The notes: generated from the sequence alone by a model not told the origin. Positions 46,584 through 58,700 are shown, counted from the first letter of the stretch. The stretch: DNA of 64,000 nucleotides from Solen grandis (GCA_021229015.1 CM037780.1:64075952-64139951); one strand, 5' to 3'. Numbers and translations: made by a program.

Positions 46584-46658
46584 GTCCTTTGAAAGCCAGA
46601 AGGTCTCATCAGGCTTCTTTTTATATATGCTGATGACTGCTTCTGGCTTTCAATGGAC
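46584..46658 (+). ncRNA. Pre-miRNA-sized hairpin, candidate only
   Basis: The arms gtcctttgaaagccagaag and (complement of the 3' arm) gtccattgaaagccagaag pair over about 19 bp with one mismatch. A further imperfect extension (ctcatcagg / ctgatgac) closes on a ~15-nt AT-rich loop. 75 nt is typical of a miRNA precursor. A small palindromic MITE remnant is equally possible; no second copy was noticed. Confidence 0.25.
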
Positions 46659-47446
46659 AAAATTTATCATTACATTCTCACATTTTTCAAAATCAATTTA
46701 ATCTCCTTCACACTTTTACATATGGAATAAAAATCTTTTCAAAATGGCCACCCCTAAAACTATATAATGTCAATGTGCAGATATGCAAGAAATGAATCTA
46801 AACATGAAAACTAATAAATTCATACATATCTTTTATCATTTTATTCATTTTGATATAGGGTTAGATGTCATGTGAAATTCATATATCAATTGCAGATTAT
46901 TAGCAGTTGGTTATTGGGAGCTAGGCCAGCCTGGATTGATAAATTCTCTAAACTATTTATCATGCTTTTATCCCTAAATCTACTGAGATTATCATTAAAA
47001 AAATTATAAAAGGAAACCTTATGGCTATTCAGATGTAGGTTCATGAATATATGAAAAATAAAATAAAAAATCTATGTATTCTACCTTATACAAGTTCATT
47101 CTCTTTAGTACCAAAACATGATGAAACAGCAACAAGTCATTGAAAGCTAGTAAACCAAAATATCCACTGACAGTATATTTCAAATTATCAGCATTTAATT
47201 GATTGATAGCGGATATAATTCACTGGATGATCACAATTTAATCCATTAAGCCAGGGCCCAGTTATATCCTAATGCCGCTAAGCTTTCACAAATCTAGGGT
47301 GAGTAGTTTGCTCTGCGCACTGAGGGTCATAAGAAGTTTAACATGGATTTGAGAAAAACCCTGAGTACAGCAGTTTTCTATGTACCATGATTACAAACTC
47401 TAAAACTGGAAAATGTTTATTTACTGCACTACAATATATTGTTTAT

Positions 47447-47680
47447 CCCTTTCCCTCATAGAGGACACCATGAAAAGACCTATGCGAACAGCATAAAACC
47501 AGATCAGCCTGCAAGTAACTCGCAGGCTGATCTGGTTTTATGCTGTTCGCTGCTCCTCAGTGGTCTGGAAATGAGGACTTTATAATTAAATTTGGTAAGG
47601 TTTAACTGTGGTTTTCTGCAGATCAGGCTTTATGTGGTACCTATTGAGTGCGTCAAAATGAGTCTATATGAGGGAAAGGG
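47447..47680 (+). mobile_element. TTAA MITE family F1, copy 5
   Basis: Full-length with an intact hairpin (gcctgcaagtaactcgcaggc). The flanks are TTTAT and ATTTAT, so the TTAA duplication is mutated or the target differed. Confidence 0.85.
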
Positions 47681-47769
47681 ATTTATAGAGAGATCTGTTG
47701 ATTCTGAATGCATACATTTATTAAGGAAATTAATTTTGTTTGAGGAAATGTAGATAGATAATACAGTTC

Positions 47770-48000
47770 TAGTTGACTATCCTGCCATGCAGACAGGACA
47801 TCCATCCTAAGGTCAAGAAGTTGTTGGTTCAATACCCTGCTACACAATTAAAGCATTCACCCTTGCTTGGCAACATGATTGTATAAGGGCAGCATGGACA
47901 AGTTGGCTTCATTTCAGGATAATATAAAACCAAGCCACATGACGATTATGGCATGATGTCAGCACTAAGTACAGTCAAACCTGTTTTAAGTGTCAGTCAA
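47770..48000 (+). repeat. Degraded tRNA-like SINE
   Basis: The box-B-like 'GTTGGTTCAATACCC' near 47822 is preceded by a head-like stretch and followed by a unique body. Too diverged to assign to family A, B or C. Confidence 0.35.
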
Positions 48001-48136
48001 TGGAACAAGAGAAAGTGGCTGCTAAACAGAGGTGACTGATAAATGAAGTTTAAATATATAACAAAATACTGTAGTTTGATCATATTAAAACTGACTGCTA
48101 AATTCAGGTTGACCGCTTAGTACAGATGGTGGTTAA

Positions 48137-48251
48137 CCCTTTCCCTCATATAGACTCATTTTGACGCACACAATAGGTATCACATAAAGCCTGATCTGGT
48201 TTTATGCTGTTCGCATAGGTCTTTTCATTGTTTCCTCTATAAGGGAAAGGG
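48137..48251 (-). mobile_element. TTAA MITE family F1, copy 6, internally deleted (115 bp)
   Basis: Both termini and both TTAA flanks are intact. The middle is gone between two CTGATCTG words (after 'aagc' and before 'gttttatgctg'), which removes one hairpin arm and the right internal part. Confidence 0.85.
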
Positions 48252-48604
48252 TTAATACAGGTTCAACCATAAATTGGTAACTTAAATTTTGTCTACATCT
48301 GACAAATATTGGTGTGCGGACATTTAACCTAAAAAATTTACTCCCATATTTAAATTTCCTTCAATAATCTTATGATCAAACAAATTCGATAAACAATGAT
48401 CCCTTGTTAAGTGATATTATTTTTGTATGCCTGAGAACCAGCACACAGTAATGTTGCTTTTTTTTAGTTTAACCATCATCACGATCATATTTCAGTCATC
48501 AGCAATGACCAATTAATTACTAATTGAGCGATCTGAGGTATCTGGAAAGAACCACCAACCTACCACAAGCCAGTTAGATGACTAATCTAACATATAATGG
48601 CAAA

Positions 48605-48792
48605 CATAGGAAACCCAGATCAGGCGCTGTCTGATCAGGGTCTCCTCTGTTTATTCAATACTGAAGCTCAGATTCTACATAGTCTGCTATGCAAAGGAAA
48701 ACCCATCATTTCATGCATATACCATTCAAAGTTCAGTGAATCAATATTTATCAAGTCATAAATTTGCATATGAATATTCATGAGGTAAGGGG
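48605..48792 (-). mobile_element. TTAA MITE family F2, copy 2 (reverse, one end missing)
   Basis: The right terminus 'gaatattcatgaggtaaggg' precedes TTAA (48793-48796). The internal palindrome 'cccagatcaggcg...ctgatcaggg' is present, and the left terminus was not found. A reversed tRNA-like head follows at about 48800-48880. Confidence 0.55.
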
Positions 48793-49513
48793 TTAAGGTT
48801 AATGACCTCAAATCCCCAGCATTGAGGGGCTAAGTAAAAGTAAGCTAGCGACTCTAGCCATTCAGCCACGGAGACCCCCCATCAACAAACAATGTAATAT
48901 TAGTTGAAAAAATCAATTACCCCACAAAAACCATCAACATAAGTGTACAAATCATTAAATGAATATTTTGTCCTGAATTGAAATACCTGCATGGAAAGAA
49001 AAACATCTGATATTGAGAAAGGATGATACAGGGAAAAAGTTTGCAGAAGTAGGTTTATTCTGAATTTCCCCTACCACCAGGGTTTTTGTTTGACCAGGCT
49101 ATGAAACCAACATGTTTATTATGTGTCAAAAATTTTCAAAAGACTCTTCAATACATTTAAAAGAATCATCTAAGTCAACAACCCAGTCTTAAATGACATG
49201 AACACCAGCTGTGATCTCTGCGTTTTATTTGTTTAGTCTGACTTTGATCAAAAAGTGAATTTTTCTTCTGCTACATTAGTTTTTTTAACTATTCAATAAA
49301 GTCAAATGAATTTGAGTCAACTGAATTTGAATTGAAAATGGTCCATTCATGAATTATATAACACTGACATGAAGGCAACTTTTCTGAAATGATAAGATAA
49401 TGAACACAGTAACTTTTAATAGATTCCTCTTGCAACAGTGAAATATTTCTATTATCTTTAGTATTAAGTTTGACAAAAAAAACAAAAACATAATTCTTGT
49501 GTTGGCATGATAT

Positions 49514-49655
49514 AAACAGGAAATGTTCCTTAGAACATGAGTAACCTGCTGAAAGAAATGTGGCAGAAAAAGTGAGACAGACGGACGGACAGACAGAAGA
49601 CTGAAAACATGATCCCTATGTGTCACCTCTGCCTTCAGCAGGTGGCATACAAACA
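49514..49655 (+). mobile_element. Short hairpin-headed element, family F3, copy 2
   Basis: The hairpin atgttc-ctta-gaacat (49523-49538) is followed by 'aacctgctgaaag', a GACGGACGGACAGACAG run, 'gatccctatgtgtcacctct' and the end 'cagcaggtggca', complementary to the 5' 'acctgctg'. The minus-strand open frame across it (49354-49656) is not a gene. Confidence 0.65.
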
Positions 49656-49881
49656 TCTAGTGTAAATTATTATTTCAAAACCATGCAATAGCAAAGTTGT
49701 AATAAGACCATTTTAGACAGCTCAAACTTGCATGCAAATTGTTGAGAGCAAAACCTGAAAACAGCTAAACCATTTATCAAAATTCTTGAGAAAATCATAC
49801 ATTAAAATTTTGATCTATTTTCATCCTTCCTTAAAATTATCATAACAGGATTGATTGAACTAGTGTTAGACCCTATTTTAA

Positions 49882-50096
49882 CCCTTTACGTCATGAATAT
49901 TAATGTACTAATTTACGACTTGATTAATACTTTAATGGTATATGAAACTACTGAATCCTCTTTTCTGTGCAGACTGTGTACAAATCTGAACTAATATATT
50001 GTATGAGGAGACCCTGACCAGACATCTTATATAGGAGTAAACAGCTCTATTTACCAATGAATCAAAATGAGTCTTTACCTGTATGAAGTAAAGTGT
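49882..50096 (+). mobile_element. TTAA MITE family F2, copy 3
   Basis: It starts CCCTTTACGTCATGAATATT after TTAA and ends 'gaagtaaagtg' before TTTAA. F1 copy 7 follows directly, sharing that TTAA (50097-50100). Confidence 0.65.
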
Positions 50097-50100
50097 TTAA

Positions 50101-50300
50101 CCCTTTCCCTCATAGAGAAAACCATGAACAGACCTATGCGAACAACATAAAACCAGATCAGCCTGTTCGCTGCTCCTCAGTGGTCTGGAAATGAGGATTT
50201 TGTAAATAAATTTGGTAAGGTTTAACTGTGGTTTTCTGCAGATCAGGCTTTATGTGATACCTATTGAGGGCGTCAAAATGAGTCTATATGAGGGAAAGGG
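50101..50300 (+). mobile_element. TTAA MITE family F1, copy 7, hairpin arm deleted
   Basis: The second hairpin arm is missing (gatcagcctg joins ttcgctgctcc). The right end is followed by an extra 'caaaatgagtctata', the start of a terminal duplication like that at 34434. Confidence 0.82.
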
Positions 50301-51580
50301 TCAAAATGAGTCTATATTGCATCTAATAGAATTATCAATGGTGAATATCTGAATAGGCTCAATCCAAATGACAAAGAATAGGTAAAAACTTCCAGCTTAG
50401 GCCAATGTTATAATAGACAGTGTGGTCATTATATTCACAGTTTAGTGAGAATGTGTATCAATACAATAATCAGTAATCACTTTATTGAAGTGTTTCTTTG
50501 AAAAGGAATCCGCCATTCTCTGTATGAGAGGTATCCTACACAATACCGAAGAAAGGACCTACTTCAAGCCTTACACAATGAGGGAATAAATTACACATTA
50601 TGTAATGACCCAATAGAAGACAGATCAATGCAGGACAAAAGTACCGGTATTATGGATAAAGATTTAACTGATAAACGGCCACTGTCAATTCCATTTAAAT
50701 TGTGAAATCTTGAAATTTTATTTCATCTATGCAGTCTAATAAGCACTCTTGTATTTCTCCCCTTGACTAAAGGCAGCTGGGTACCAGTACTTCATTCATT
50801 AACTACTGACTGGTTTTGACTGGTTTTGATCCTTAAGTCAGCAGATTGGCACTTCATTTTCCACTTGTCTTCTATAGATAACTTCTTATGACAGTCTTGA
50901 TAATTGGGAATCAAAGTTGTTTGCAGAAGTCCTATGTGATTTAGAAATGAGTTCTACTTGTAAGAATCTCTGTCCCAATCAGTTAAGATTGATATAATAG
51001 TGATCAACTTTAGTCCATTACGTTTTGATGCATAGGCAAACAGAACACACCCAGATTAGACAGTTCCTGGAAGAAGCTGTCTGATCTGGGCTTGACATAT
51101 ACAGATGTCAGGTTACCCACGGCAACCAAAAATGTGTCTGAGCAACCTTTTTTTTTTCATCTTGACTGTCTGATCAGCAGGCTACTAACAATGAATCCAT
51201 TCTGACATAATTTGGCAACTGCTTTTAAAAAACAATCTAAATCTAATTGTAGACAGGGTATGTTTTGATAGTTTGTTTACATAAAGTATGTTTATATTAC
51301 TGTGGTGTTATTGTCCTGTCAACTTGTGACCATGTCTCATGTCATCTCTGTGTGTTATTTTAACCTTATTTGGCATGTGAGTGAGTGAGTGTCAGATCGA
51401 TAGGTAATCACTCTATGCATGAATTTCTCCATCTTTTCCATATCTTGCGTGAGCTATTCTTACCTGTCACACCCACCAAAGTTTTCTTTCTAAAGTTCCT
51501 TATACTATCAAATCACTCTCTGTCTGGTTTCCATCCAGAAAACATCTACATATATCATTGTTCATAAGCCTTAGCTTGCA

Positions 51581-51740
51581 TGTAACCAAGTAAAATCCTA
51601 CAATTAATGTTAAACGACATTCATAATTGTCGTCGGAAAGTAAATTTATGAAGAAAAGGACCAAGCTCGTATTCTTTACGACCCCCGGTTACAAATGGCG
51701 CCCCACGTTGGGCGCCAAATGTAACCAAGTAAAATCCTAC
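51581..51740 (+). mobile_element. Small LTR-retrotransposon remnant (TRIM-like)
   Basis: A 113-bp segment starts TGTAACC and ends GGTTACA (51581-51693), i.e. TG...CA with inverted ends, as in an LTR. It is followed after two bases by 'tggcgccccacgttgggcgc', which resembles a TGGCGCC-type primer binding site. A second LTR start ('tgtaaccaagtaaaatccta') begins at 51720, giving a 20-plus-bp direct repeat. No gag/pol is visible. Confidence 0.45.
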
Positions 51741-51744
51741 TGCC

Positions 51745-51815
51745 CCGAGCTGGTATCGAACTCAGGACCCTCGGTATGCAAATCGGACACTCTACCACGT
51801 CGCCACAAAAGCTAG
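51745..51815 (-). pseudogene. tRNA-like sequence
   Basis: On the minus strand it shows a box-A-like 'GGCGACGTGGTAGAGTG' and a good box B 'GAGTTCGATACC'. It could be a SINE head or a tRNA pseudogene. The arms do not all pair. Confidence 0.4.
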
Positions 51816-52494
51816 CTCTATGGCAAGATAGTACAAGTGCCATTTTATACCTCTACTACATAATGGAATCCAGCAAATTTGAATGTGTACTGATGTTAGT
51901 TATTCCAAAGACCTTAACCCCAAAGATAAGCAACTCGAATAGGCGTGTAAAGGAAATCTCGTATACCCTTGGCGCCACCGTGATATTGTGAGAAAAAGAC
52001 GATGCGCTTGTGTTTTCAAATTTAAGGGAAGTAAATACCGCACAGAATTGTGTTACGACACCATTAGAAAGTGGTAAACAACATTCTGACTATCTTTATC
52101 CATTAATTTGCAATGTAAAAACAGTCAAAAAACCACGATGATCATCTACAGCATAAGGTGCACGTGAAGAGCATGGTATATGGTCCTTAGACAACTTCAT
52201 AGCTGGCTGTAAGCTGGTTGTATATGGCAGATATAAGTGAAAAAATGATTTACGATTGATTAAGGACTAAAAGGGAAAACTTTCAAGAAGGCAACAGTTC
52301 AAATTAAAAAAGGTCTTTGCCAATACTTCGGCATATATTGCCTGCATGATGAAAAGGTGAAAATAATGCCCAAGCATTTATGATTGTTTTGCTGCATTAT
52401 TCTTTTTAAATATATTTTTTCTCTTCATAACTGCAATTTTTGTGGGGAGTGACTTTAATTTTTTTTTTTTTGCATATTTAAGTAAAAGCATATA

Positions 52495-52795
52495 TTCCAG
52501 TCCCAGTTGCCGTATGGTTACAGCATCCACCCTGGAAGCAAAAGGTCCTGGGTTTCATTTGCGGCCGCAACATACCAAATTCGTAAAAAATAGTACTAGT
52601 AGGGATCCCTTGCTTGAAGCTCAGCATATAAAGGTAGTTCCAGGACAGGTTTGCCTGGTGCCAGAATAGTGTGACTGGGTGTCTAAGCTGTGATGCTGCA
52701 TTGTGGCAGCACTACATCTGTCTCAAGCAGACATATTCTCCAAATGACTTAAATACTGTCGGTGGGACATTAATCCAAACAAACAAACTAGCATA
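52495..52795 (+). repeat. tRNA-headed SINE, family B, full length
   Basis: The head has 'CCGTATGGTTACAGCATCC' (box A-like) and 'CCTGGGTTTCATT' (weak box B). The body holds 'ttgcttgaagctcagcat' and 'ctcaagcagacatattctcc', and the 3' end is 'tgtcggtgggacattaatcc' plus an AAAC-type tail. The 3' half matches 23340-23490. Confidence 0.7.
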
Positions 52796-53290
52796 TATTT
52801 ATTTTTATGGGATTATTTTCTATAAGAAAACAAAAGAACTTTAAGTCATTTATTGCATAGACGGGGAAATCCCCGCTACACTTTATGTCATCTAAGTATA
52901 ATCTTAAACAAAATGGGCATACTTAACTCACATCAAAGTAGATTAATTTGAGAAACAACAAGCGCTATGTTTGAATGAATGCCATGCATCCCCTCCACCC
53001 CACCCCCCACAATTTTACAGTCTTAGTGTTTGTTTTTTTCTTTTATTTATTTTTTTTCAATTTCTACAGGATGTTCATTTTAGTCTTTAAATTTGCCTGG
53101 CTTTTGTTGAGTGTTGACCCGTACAATTGTCTAGTAAAAGTCTTTGTTTGCAATGTTTTCGATGTTAACTGTCATTGTTAGCTGTTTACAATTAGCTACA
53201 ATCATTAAGTGCTTAAGATTTACATTTTTTATTTTATTCCCCGTGTGAGTAGTGGTATTTTTTCTATAACAATGGTTATCTTTATATTTT

Positions 53291-53524
53291 GAACAAGCAC
53301 TGCATTCGAATGAAAGTCATGCCCTCGCAGGGGCTTTAGACCTTGGGGGCAAGGTCATTTGAAGGCCACGGTCACCTGGTTGGTAGAGCTGATCAAAGTG
53401 CATGCACCTGTGAAGTTTGGAGGCTGTAGGTGGAAGGACTTCCGTGTTATGGTCAAGGTAAAAGTTTTGTGACAGACGTCAGACAAACAGACAGACCAGC
53501 CCCTATCTATGGATGCGAGGGCAT
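53291..53524 (+). mobile_element. Hairpin-headed element with GCCCTCGC subterminal repeats
   Basis: 'gaacaagcactg' leads to the palindrome cattcgaatg (53303-53312), then 'atgccctcgca' at 53319. The interior is single-copy, with 'cagacaaacagacagaccag'. The end is hairpin 'gcccctatctatggatgcgagggc' + 'at', whose right arm complements the 5' motif. Confidence 0.65.
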
Positions 53525-53893
53525 AAAATAAATGCTCGTTTTTTTAGAATGTAATAACAAAAATTCCTTTTGCATTAACACAGTCGGTCTACATGTTCTA
53601 TCAGATATTGGACAATGTATCAAATAAATCAAATATTTATTATGATTTATTATTGAAATAATTTATACACACACTATCACTGCACAAATTCATATCAAAA
53701 GGACTAAAGAATAGGACAAAAACACTATATTAATTTTAATTAAAAATTTGCAACCAGACAAAATATGATATTTTGCCGAGTTGCTTATCTTCAGGTTTAG
53801 GTCTTTGGTTATTCCCTATTTTCGTAATGTAGGAGTTGTCGTTCTTGTGGGATGGTATATCAGTCTATCAATGGGGAGAGGCTATCAGCTTAA

Positions 53894-54115
53894 CCCTTTC
53901 CCTCATAGAGGAAACCATGAAAAGACCTATGTAAACAGCATAAAACCAGATCAGCCTGCGAGTGATCAGGTTTAATGCTGTTCGCTGCTCCTCAGTGGTC
54001 TGGAAATGAGGATTTTGTAATTAAATTTAGTAAGGTTTAAATGTGGTTTTCTGTAGATCAGACTTTATGTGGTACCTATTGAGTGCGTCAAAATGAGTCT
54101 ATATGAGGGAAAGGG
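53894..54115 (+). mobile_element. TTAA MITE family F1, copy 8
   Basis: TTAA lies on both sides. The central hairpin has lost its loop and part of one arm (gcctgcgag joins tgatcagg). Confidence 0.87.
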
Positions 54116-54120
54116 TTAAC

Positions 54121-54363
54121 AATGGCGAAAGAATAAGAAAATGTTGGAAGAGGTGAAATGCAATAACAGACTATTGTGGGTAGGTGTGAAATACAATAAC
54201 GACTATTGTGGGTAGGTGTCAAATGCATTAAAAGACTATTGTTGGTAGGTGTCAAATGTGATAACAGACTATTGTAGGTAGGTGTGAATTGCGATAACAG
54301 ACTATTGTCATAGGTGTGAATTGCGATAACAGACTATTGTGGGTAGGTGTCAAATGCAACAAG
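54121..54363 (+). repeat. 33-bp minisatellite, left block
   Basis: Units of 'gataacagactattgtgggt' + 'aggtgtcaaatgc'. The array is interrupted by the element at 54364-55126 and resumes at 55128. Confidence 0.9.
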
Positions 54364-55126
54364 TAACTGGTGTTGTATGCAACACATAAAGTCCCCTACC
54401 GGCTCCACCTTGACTCAATATGGTAATCAATCCCATTTTTTGCCATATTTTCACTATTTCCGTTACCATAGCAACCACAATTTTAGTCGAAGAACAAAAA
54501 TAAAATGACGTGCATAATCTTCACATTGCCATCTAGTCATATAGCAAGTTTCATCAAGTTTGCCTGCTTAGTTATCGCGGGATCCCATTTTTGCCATATT
54601 TTCACTATTTCCGTTACCATAGCAACAACAATTTTAGTCGAAGAACAAAAATAAAATGACGTGCATAATCTACACATTGCCATCTAGTCATATAGCAAGT
54701 TTCATCAAGTTTGCTTGCTTAGTTATCGCGGGATCCCATTTTTTGCCATATTTTCACTATTTCCGTTACCATAGCAACCACAATTTTAGTCGAAGAACAA
54801 AAATAAAATGACGTGCATAATTTACACATTGCCATCTAGTCATATAGCAAGTTTCATCAAGTAAGCTTGCTTAGTTATCGCGGGATCCCATATTTGCCAT
54901 ATTTTTACTTTTTCCATTACCATAGCAACCACAATTTTAGTCGAAGAACAACGTGCATAATCTACACATTGCCATCTAGTCATATACCAAGTTTCTTCAA
55001 GTTAGCTTGCTTAGTTATTAAGTTATCGCGGGATCCAGATTTGAGCGGACAGACGGACGGACGGACAGACGGACGGACAGACGGAGGACAAACCTATAGT
55101 CCCCTCCGGTGTGAACACCAGTAGGG
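54364..55126 (+). mobile_element. Tandem-core (pearl-like) element inside the 33-bp minisatellite
   Basis: The hairpin gtgttg-tatg-caacac (54370-54385) is followed by 'aaagtcccctac'. Four to five monomers of ~150 bp follow ('tttccgttaccatagcaacc', 'attttagtcgaagaac', 'agttatcgcgggatcc'), then a GACGGACGGACAGACGG run. The 3' hairpin agtcccct...aggggact complements the 5' motif. The open frame at 54867-55124 is element sequence. Confidence 0.82.
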
Positions 55127-55127
55127 G

Positions 55128-55722
55128 ACTAATAACAGACTATTGTAGGTAGGTGAGAAATGCGATAACAGACTATTGTGGGTAGGTGTCAATTGTGATA
55201 ACAGACTATTGTAGGTAGGTGAGAAATGCGATAACAGACTATTGTGGGTAGGTGTAAAATGTAATAACAGAATTTTGTAGGTAGATGAGATAATAACAGA
55301 CTATTGTGGGTAGGTGTCAAATGCAATAACAGACTATTGTGAGTAGGTGTCAAATGCAATAACAGGCTATTTTAGGTAGGTGAGAAATGTGATAACAGAC
55401 ATTGTGGATAGGTGTCAAATGCGATAACAGACTATTGTGAGTAGGTGTCAAATGTGATAACAGACTATTGTGGGTAGGTGTCAAATGCAATAACAGACTA
55501 TTGTGGATAGGTGTCAAATGCGATAACAAACTATTATGGGTAGGTGTCAAATGCGATTACAGACTATTGTGGGTAGGTGTCAAATGCAAATACAGACTAT
55601 TGTTGGTAGGTGTCAAATGCGATAACAGACTATTGTGAGTAGGTGTCAAATGCGATTACAGATTATTGTTGGTAGGTGTCAAATGGGATAACAGACTATT
55701 GTGGGTAGGTGTCAAATGCATC
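55128..55722 (+). repeat. 33-bp minisatellite, right block
   Basis: About 17-18 degenerate units of the same 33-bp repeat. The minus-strand open frames at 55350-55550 and 55656-55853 are the repeat translated (HNSLLSHLTPT units). Confidence 0.9.
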
Positions 55723-58700
55723 CCTCGCTTGCACAAAGTATTAGATGAAATGAAAGCAATACTCAGGAAAACTCCACAACTTGGGCCTAGAACCAGAATG
55801 AAACAGAAGAACACTAGAGGTTTGAGAATAAGTCCCCTCCCGCATTTGTTCATGCATTCAACATAAAATAGTTAGAACTGCGCTGAAAGTTAATTGCAAG
55901 ATACTTGAATTATCTGGGATATATGGTGTGTATACATGTATATCTCTGCTGTCATTTGGAAGGAAGTAAAGCAATCAACTGTGCAGTATCAGGGCTTAAA
56001 CTGCCACTACAGAAAACACTTGAACCATACCTTCAAATCGCTTTAACTCCTAAAATCAATACTCAACCCATTTCAAGTGTTTTATAATTCCACCCTGTGT
56101 GACTGAGCTTAACATTCTGTAAATACGCACAGTTTGTCAGAACAAACTCTAATCAATGTGAAATCTTGAGTATGTAAGCCAGCCAAACATGGAACCATTC
56201 ATGGGCCAAATAATAACAAACTGGAATGTCATCACTGTCAGCGAAGATCAAACTGTCAGCGAAGATCAAATTCCAAAACAATTGCGAGTATTGGGTTATT
56301 TTAATTAGTCAAAAGCTCATTATCATAGTGACCAATAAGGCATGGGTCAATAACGGAATGACAATAGCCGAACTAACTCATGGATAATGTGAGTTTACAA
56401 AAGAGCTTACCGATGACAATGACACACCTTCAAGCTCATTATTCAGTACAGGTAATCGTAGATTAGCAGTTAGATCTAACACTCAATCTTTCTGTCACTT
56501 GACGGAACCTATCTCTCATGGAGCTAGATCAAATATAACCATACTTATCGTTTATACACCATCTCTCCAACCCATTAGCATTTTGCCCAGTATCATTTGA
56601 TTGGAATTATTGTGATAATATTATTGAAAATTGGTACACAAATAAGTTTTTTTATATTTTTTGTCAAATGATTTTGAAATAATTTGTTGCCTTGTAAAAA
56701 AAGATTTTTTTCTGAAGGTTCAAGAGAAGTGGATCTCTAGAGGGGGTAAGTGGACGATAAATACAGAAAGAGTGTTTATGGCTCAAAAGTAATGAAGTCA
56801 GGCCCCAAGTTCTCGAAAACCTCTTATAATTCTCAAAAACATATATATCATGCTCAAATCCAAATTGCTATTATCCATCAAATTTTAAATAAAACATATA
56901 AATCATATTTAAGTAGAGTATTTATTTTATTCATTTATCTATGTTTTCAAGAATTTAAGAACCAGGTTCTGTGTTATGGTACTTGAGTATGTTTTCATAT
57001 TCAGATTTTGCCCATTAGTTTCAATAGGGATTTCAGTATGATACTCAAATTTGAGCCTGAGATATTACTTTTAAGGTATTTTTGAGAACGCCGGGCCAGG
57101 ACCCCATCATGGATTATCTCATGCACATGTGTTCAAATAATCTGTATTATTGGAATCAAAACAACATAATAATGTTATGATGATGTAGAGAAATATAGAT
57201 AAATGTCAATCAGTAGACAAAAATGAAAAACAAACTGCCAAAGAATCATCTCAATCATCCAATTTTTTTTTTCTATTCTGAAGTCTAGAACTTATTTACA
57301 TACCAAATAAGCTTCATAAAATCCCCATTAAGTACATCAATTTTGAGGGAAATTAGATTTTGTCAGCCGGCAAGTTTACAATGGGACTGTACAAACGGTG
57401 GCCGTAATTCACTGCAACATTGATTTACCTGAGAGGTTGAAAGCCACTATTCAAGTTAAATTGGAAATAAATTGATCAATTATAGATTCCACTTTGGCTC
57501 AAGTCATTATTGCGGGAGAGAATTTAGAAAAAAAATGAGTATTAAAGTGTGTCTTATGTCATGGTTTACCGGAATACTAAAACCACTATACAGGAATGTT
57601 GCAAAAGTACAGGCATTTATGAAACTGTCAGTGTGTGTGTTTTTTTTTCTTTTTGTTGTTGTTGTTGTAATTTACTTTATTATACCTAACACAAAGAATT
57701 GATATAAGAAAATTTAATTTGTCCTGTTTTTTTTATGCATATTGTATGTATATGAATTATTTCACAAGTAATTTATTTTTATTATATTTTTTGTTCAACT
57801 AAATATTTGCTTTACCAATTATTCTACTATATCTGACAGTTCCTACTGAAATTACTGTACAAACATATCTAGTACCCCTTATACCAGACAGCTCCCATGC
57901 TATGATATCATAACTTTTTTGAATAATCAAAATAATTCATCTTACATTACTTCACTCCCATAAGGATTATATAAAGATTCAGATGGCTAAAAGAATGTTA
58001 TAATCAAGTAATTAGAAAAAGTTATCATAATGGTGCTTGCATTATGGATTTTTAAAACATCAAACCAACACTTATGGATGGGCAACAACACACTGCCATG
58101 TTCCATTTTGCATAAAGCATACATGAGCCCACAGCATGGGTGATCTTATTCATATTGCAATATCCTCTATGTATTTTAATAAAAAAAGAGAGTAAAATTC
58201 AACATTAGCAACAGAGATAATAATGGAGTTTTAATGGTATACCTGCATGTGACCTTTGAATTTTCAGTGTGACCTTGAATACCTGCATGTGACCTTTGAA
58301 TTTTCAGTGTGACCTTGACCAAGATACAAAATGTCACAAAGTGAAATGTGATCTGCATACCTGCTCTTTAAATAGTTTAAGCAGAACATCTAAGACAACT
58401 ACAAATTCAAGCCCAACGCATAATGGCAAAATATCTAATTGCGACATCTGACCTCTGAAAATGATATTGACCTTTAAATGACATAAATCTTTGAATTTCT
58501 CATTGCCCCACGATAGATGACATTTTTTTTTTTCTTGAGTAATTTTTTTCACATTTAACCAGGGATGCAGGTGATCTGACAAGACATGAAATATCTTTAT
58601 TTGATTAAGACATTCTACACGTGTTCACTAACCTTGAACTTATGTCACTGAACTTTTTTGCACAATGCAGTTGACTTTTATACAGTTTATCAAACATCTT

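Noticed and set aside
48800..48880. Reversed tRNA-like head (tctccgtggctgaatggctag on the minus strand)
   Set aside because: Only box A is convincing and box B is degenerate. Too decayed to list as its own element.
51015..51110. Possible further F2 MITE copy (cccagattagaca...tgtctgatctgggc)
   Set aside because: Only the internal palindrome is present. No termini or TTAA flanks could be identified.
52862..52875. Palindrome cggggaaatccccg as another hairpin-headed element
   Set aside because: No CAAGAG/ACTAGA-type lead-in and no complementary 3' end found nearby.
55350..55853. Minus-strand frames with HNSLLSHLTPT repeats
   Set aside because: They are the translated 33-bp minisatellite, which stays open because 33 is a multiple of three.
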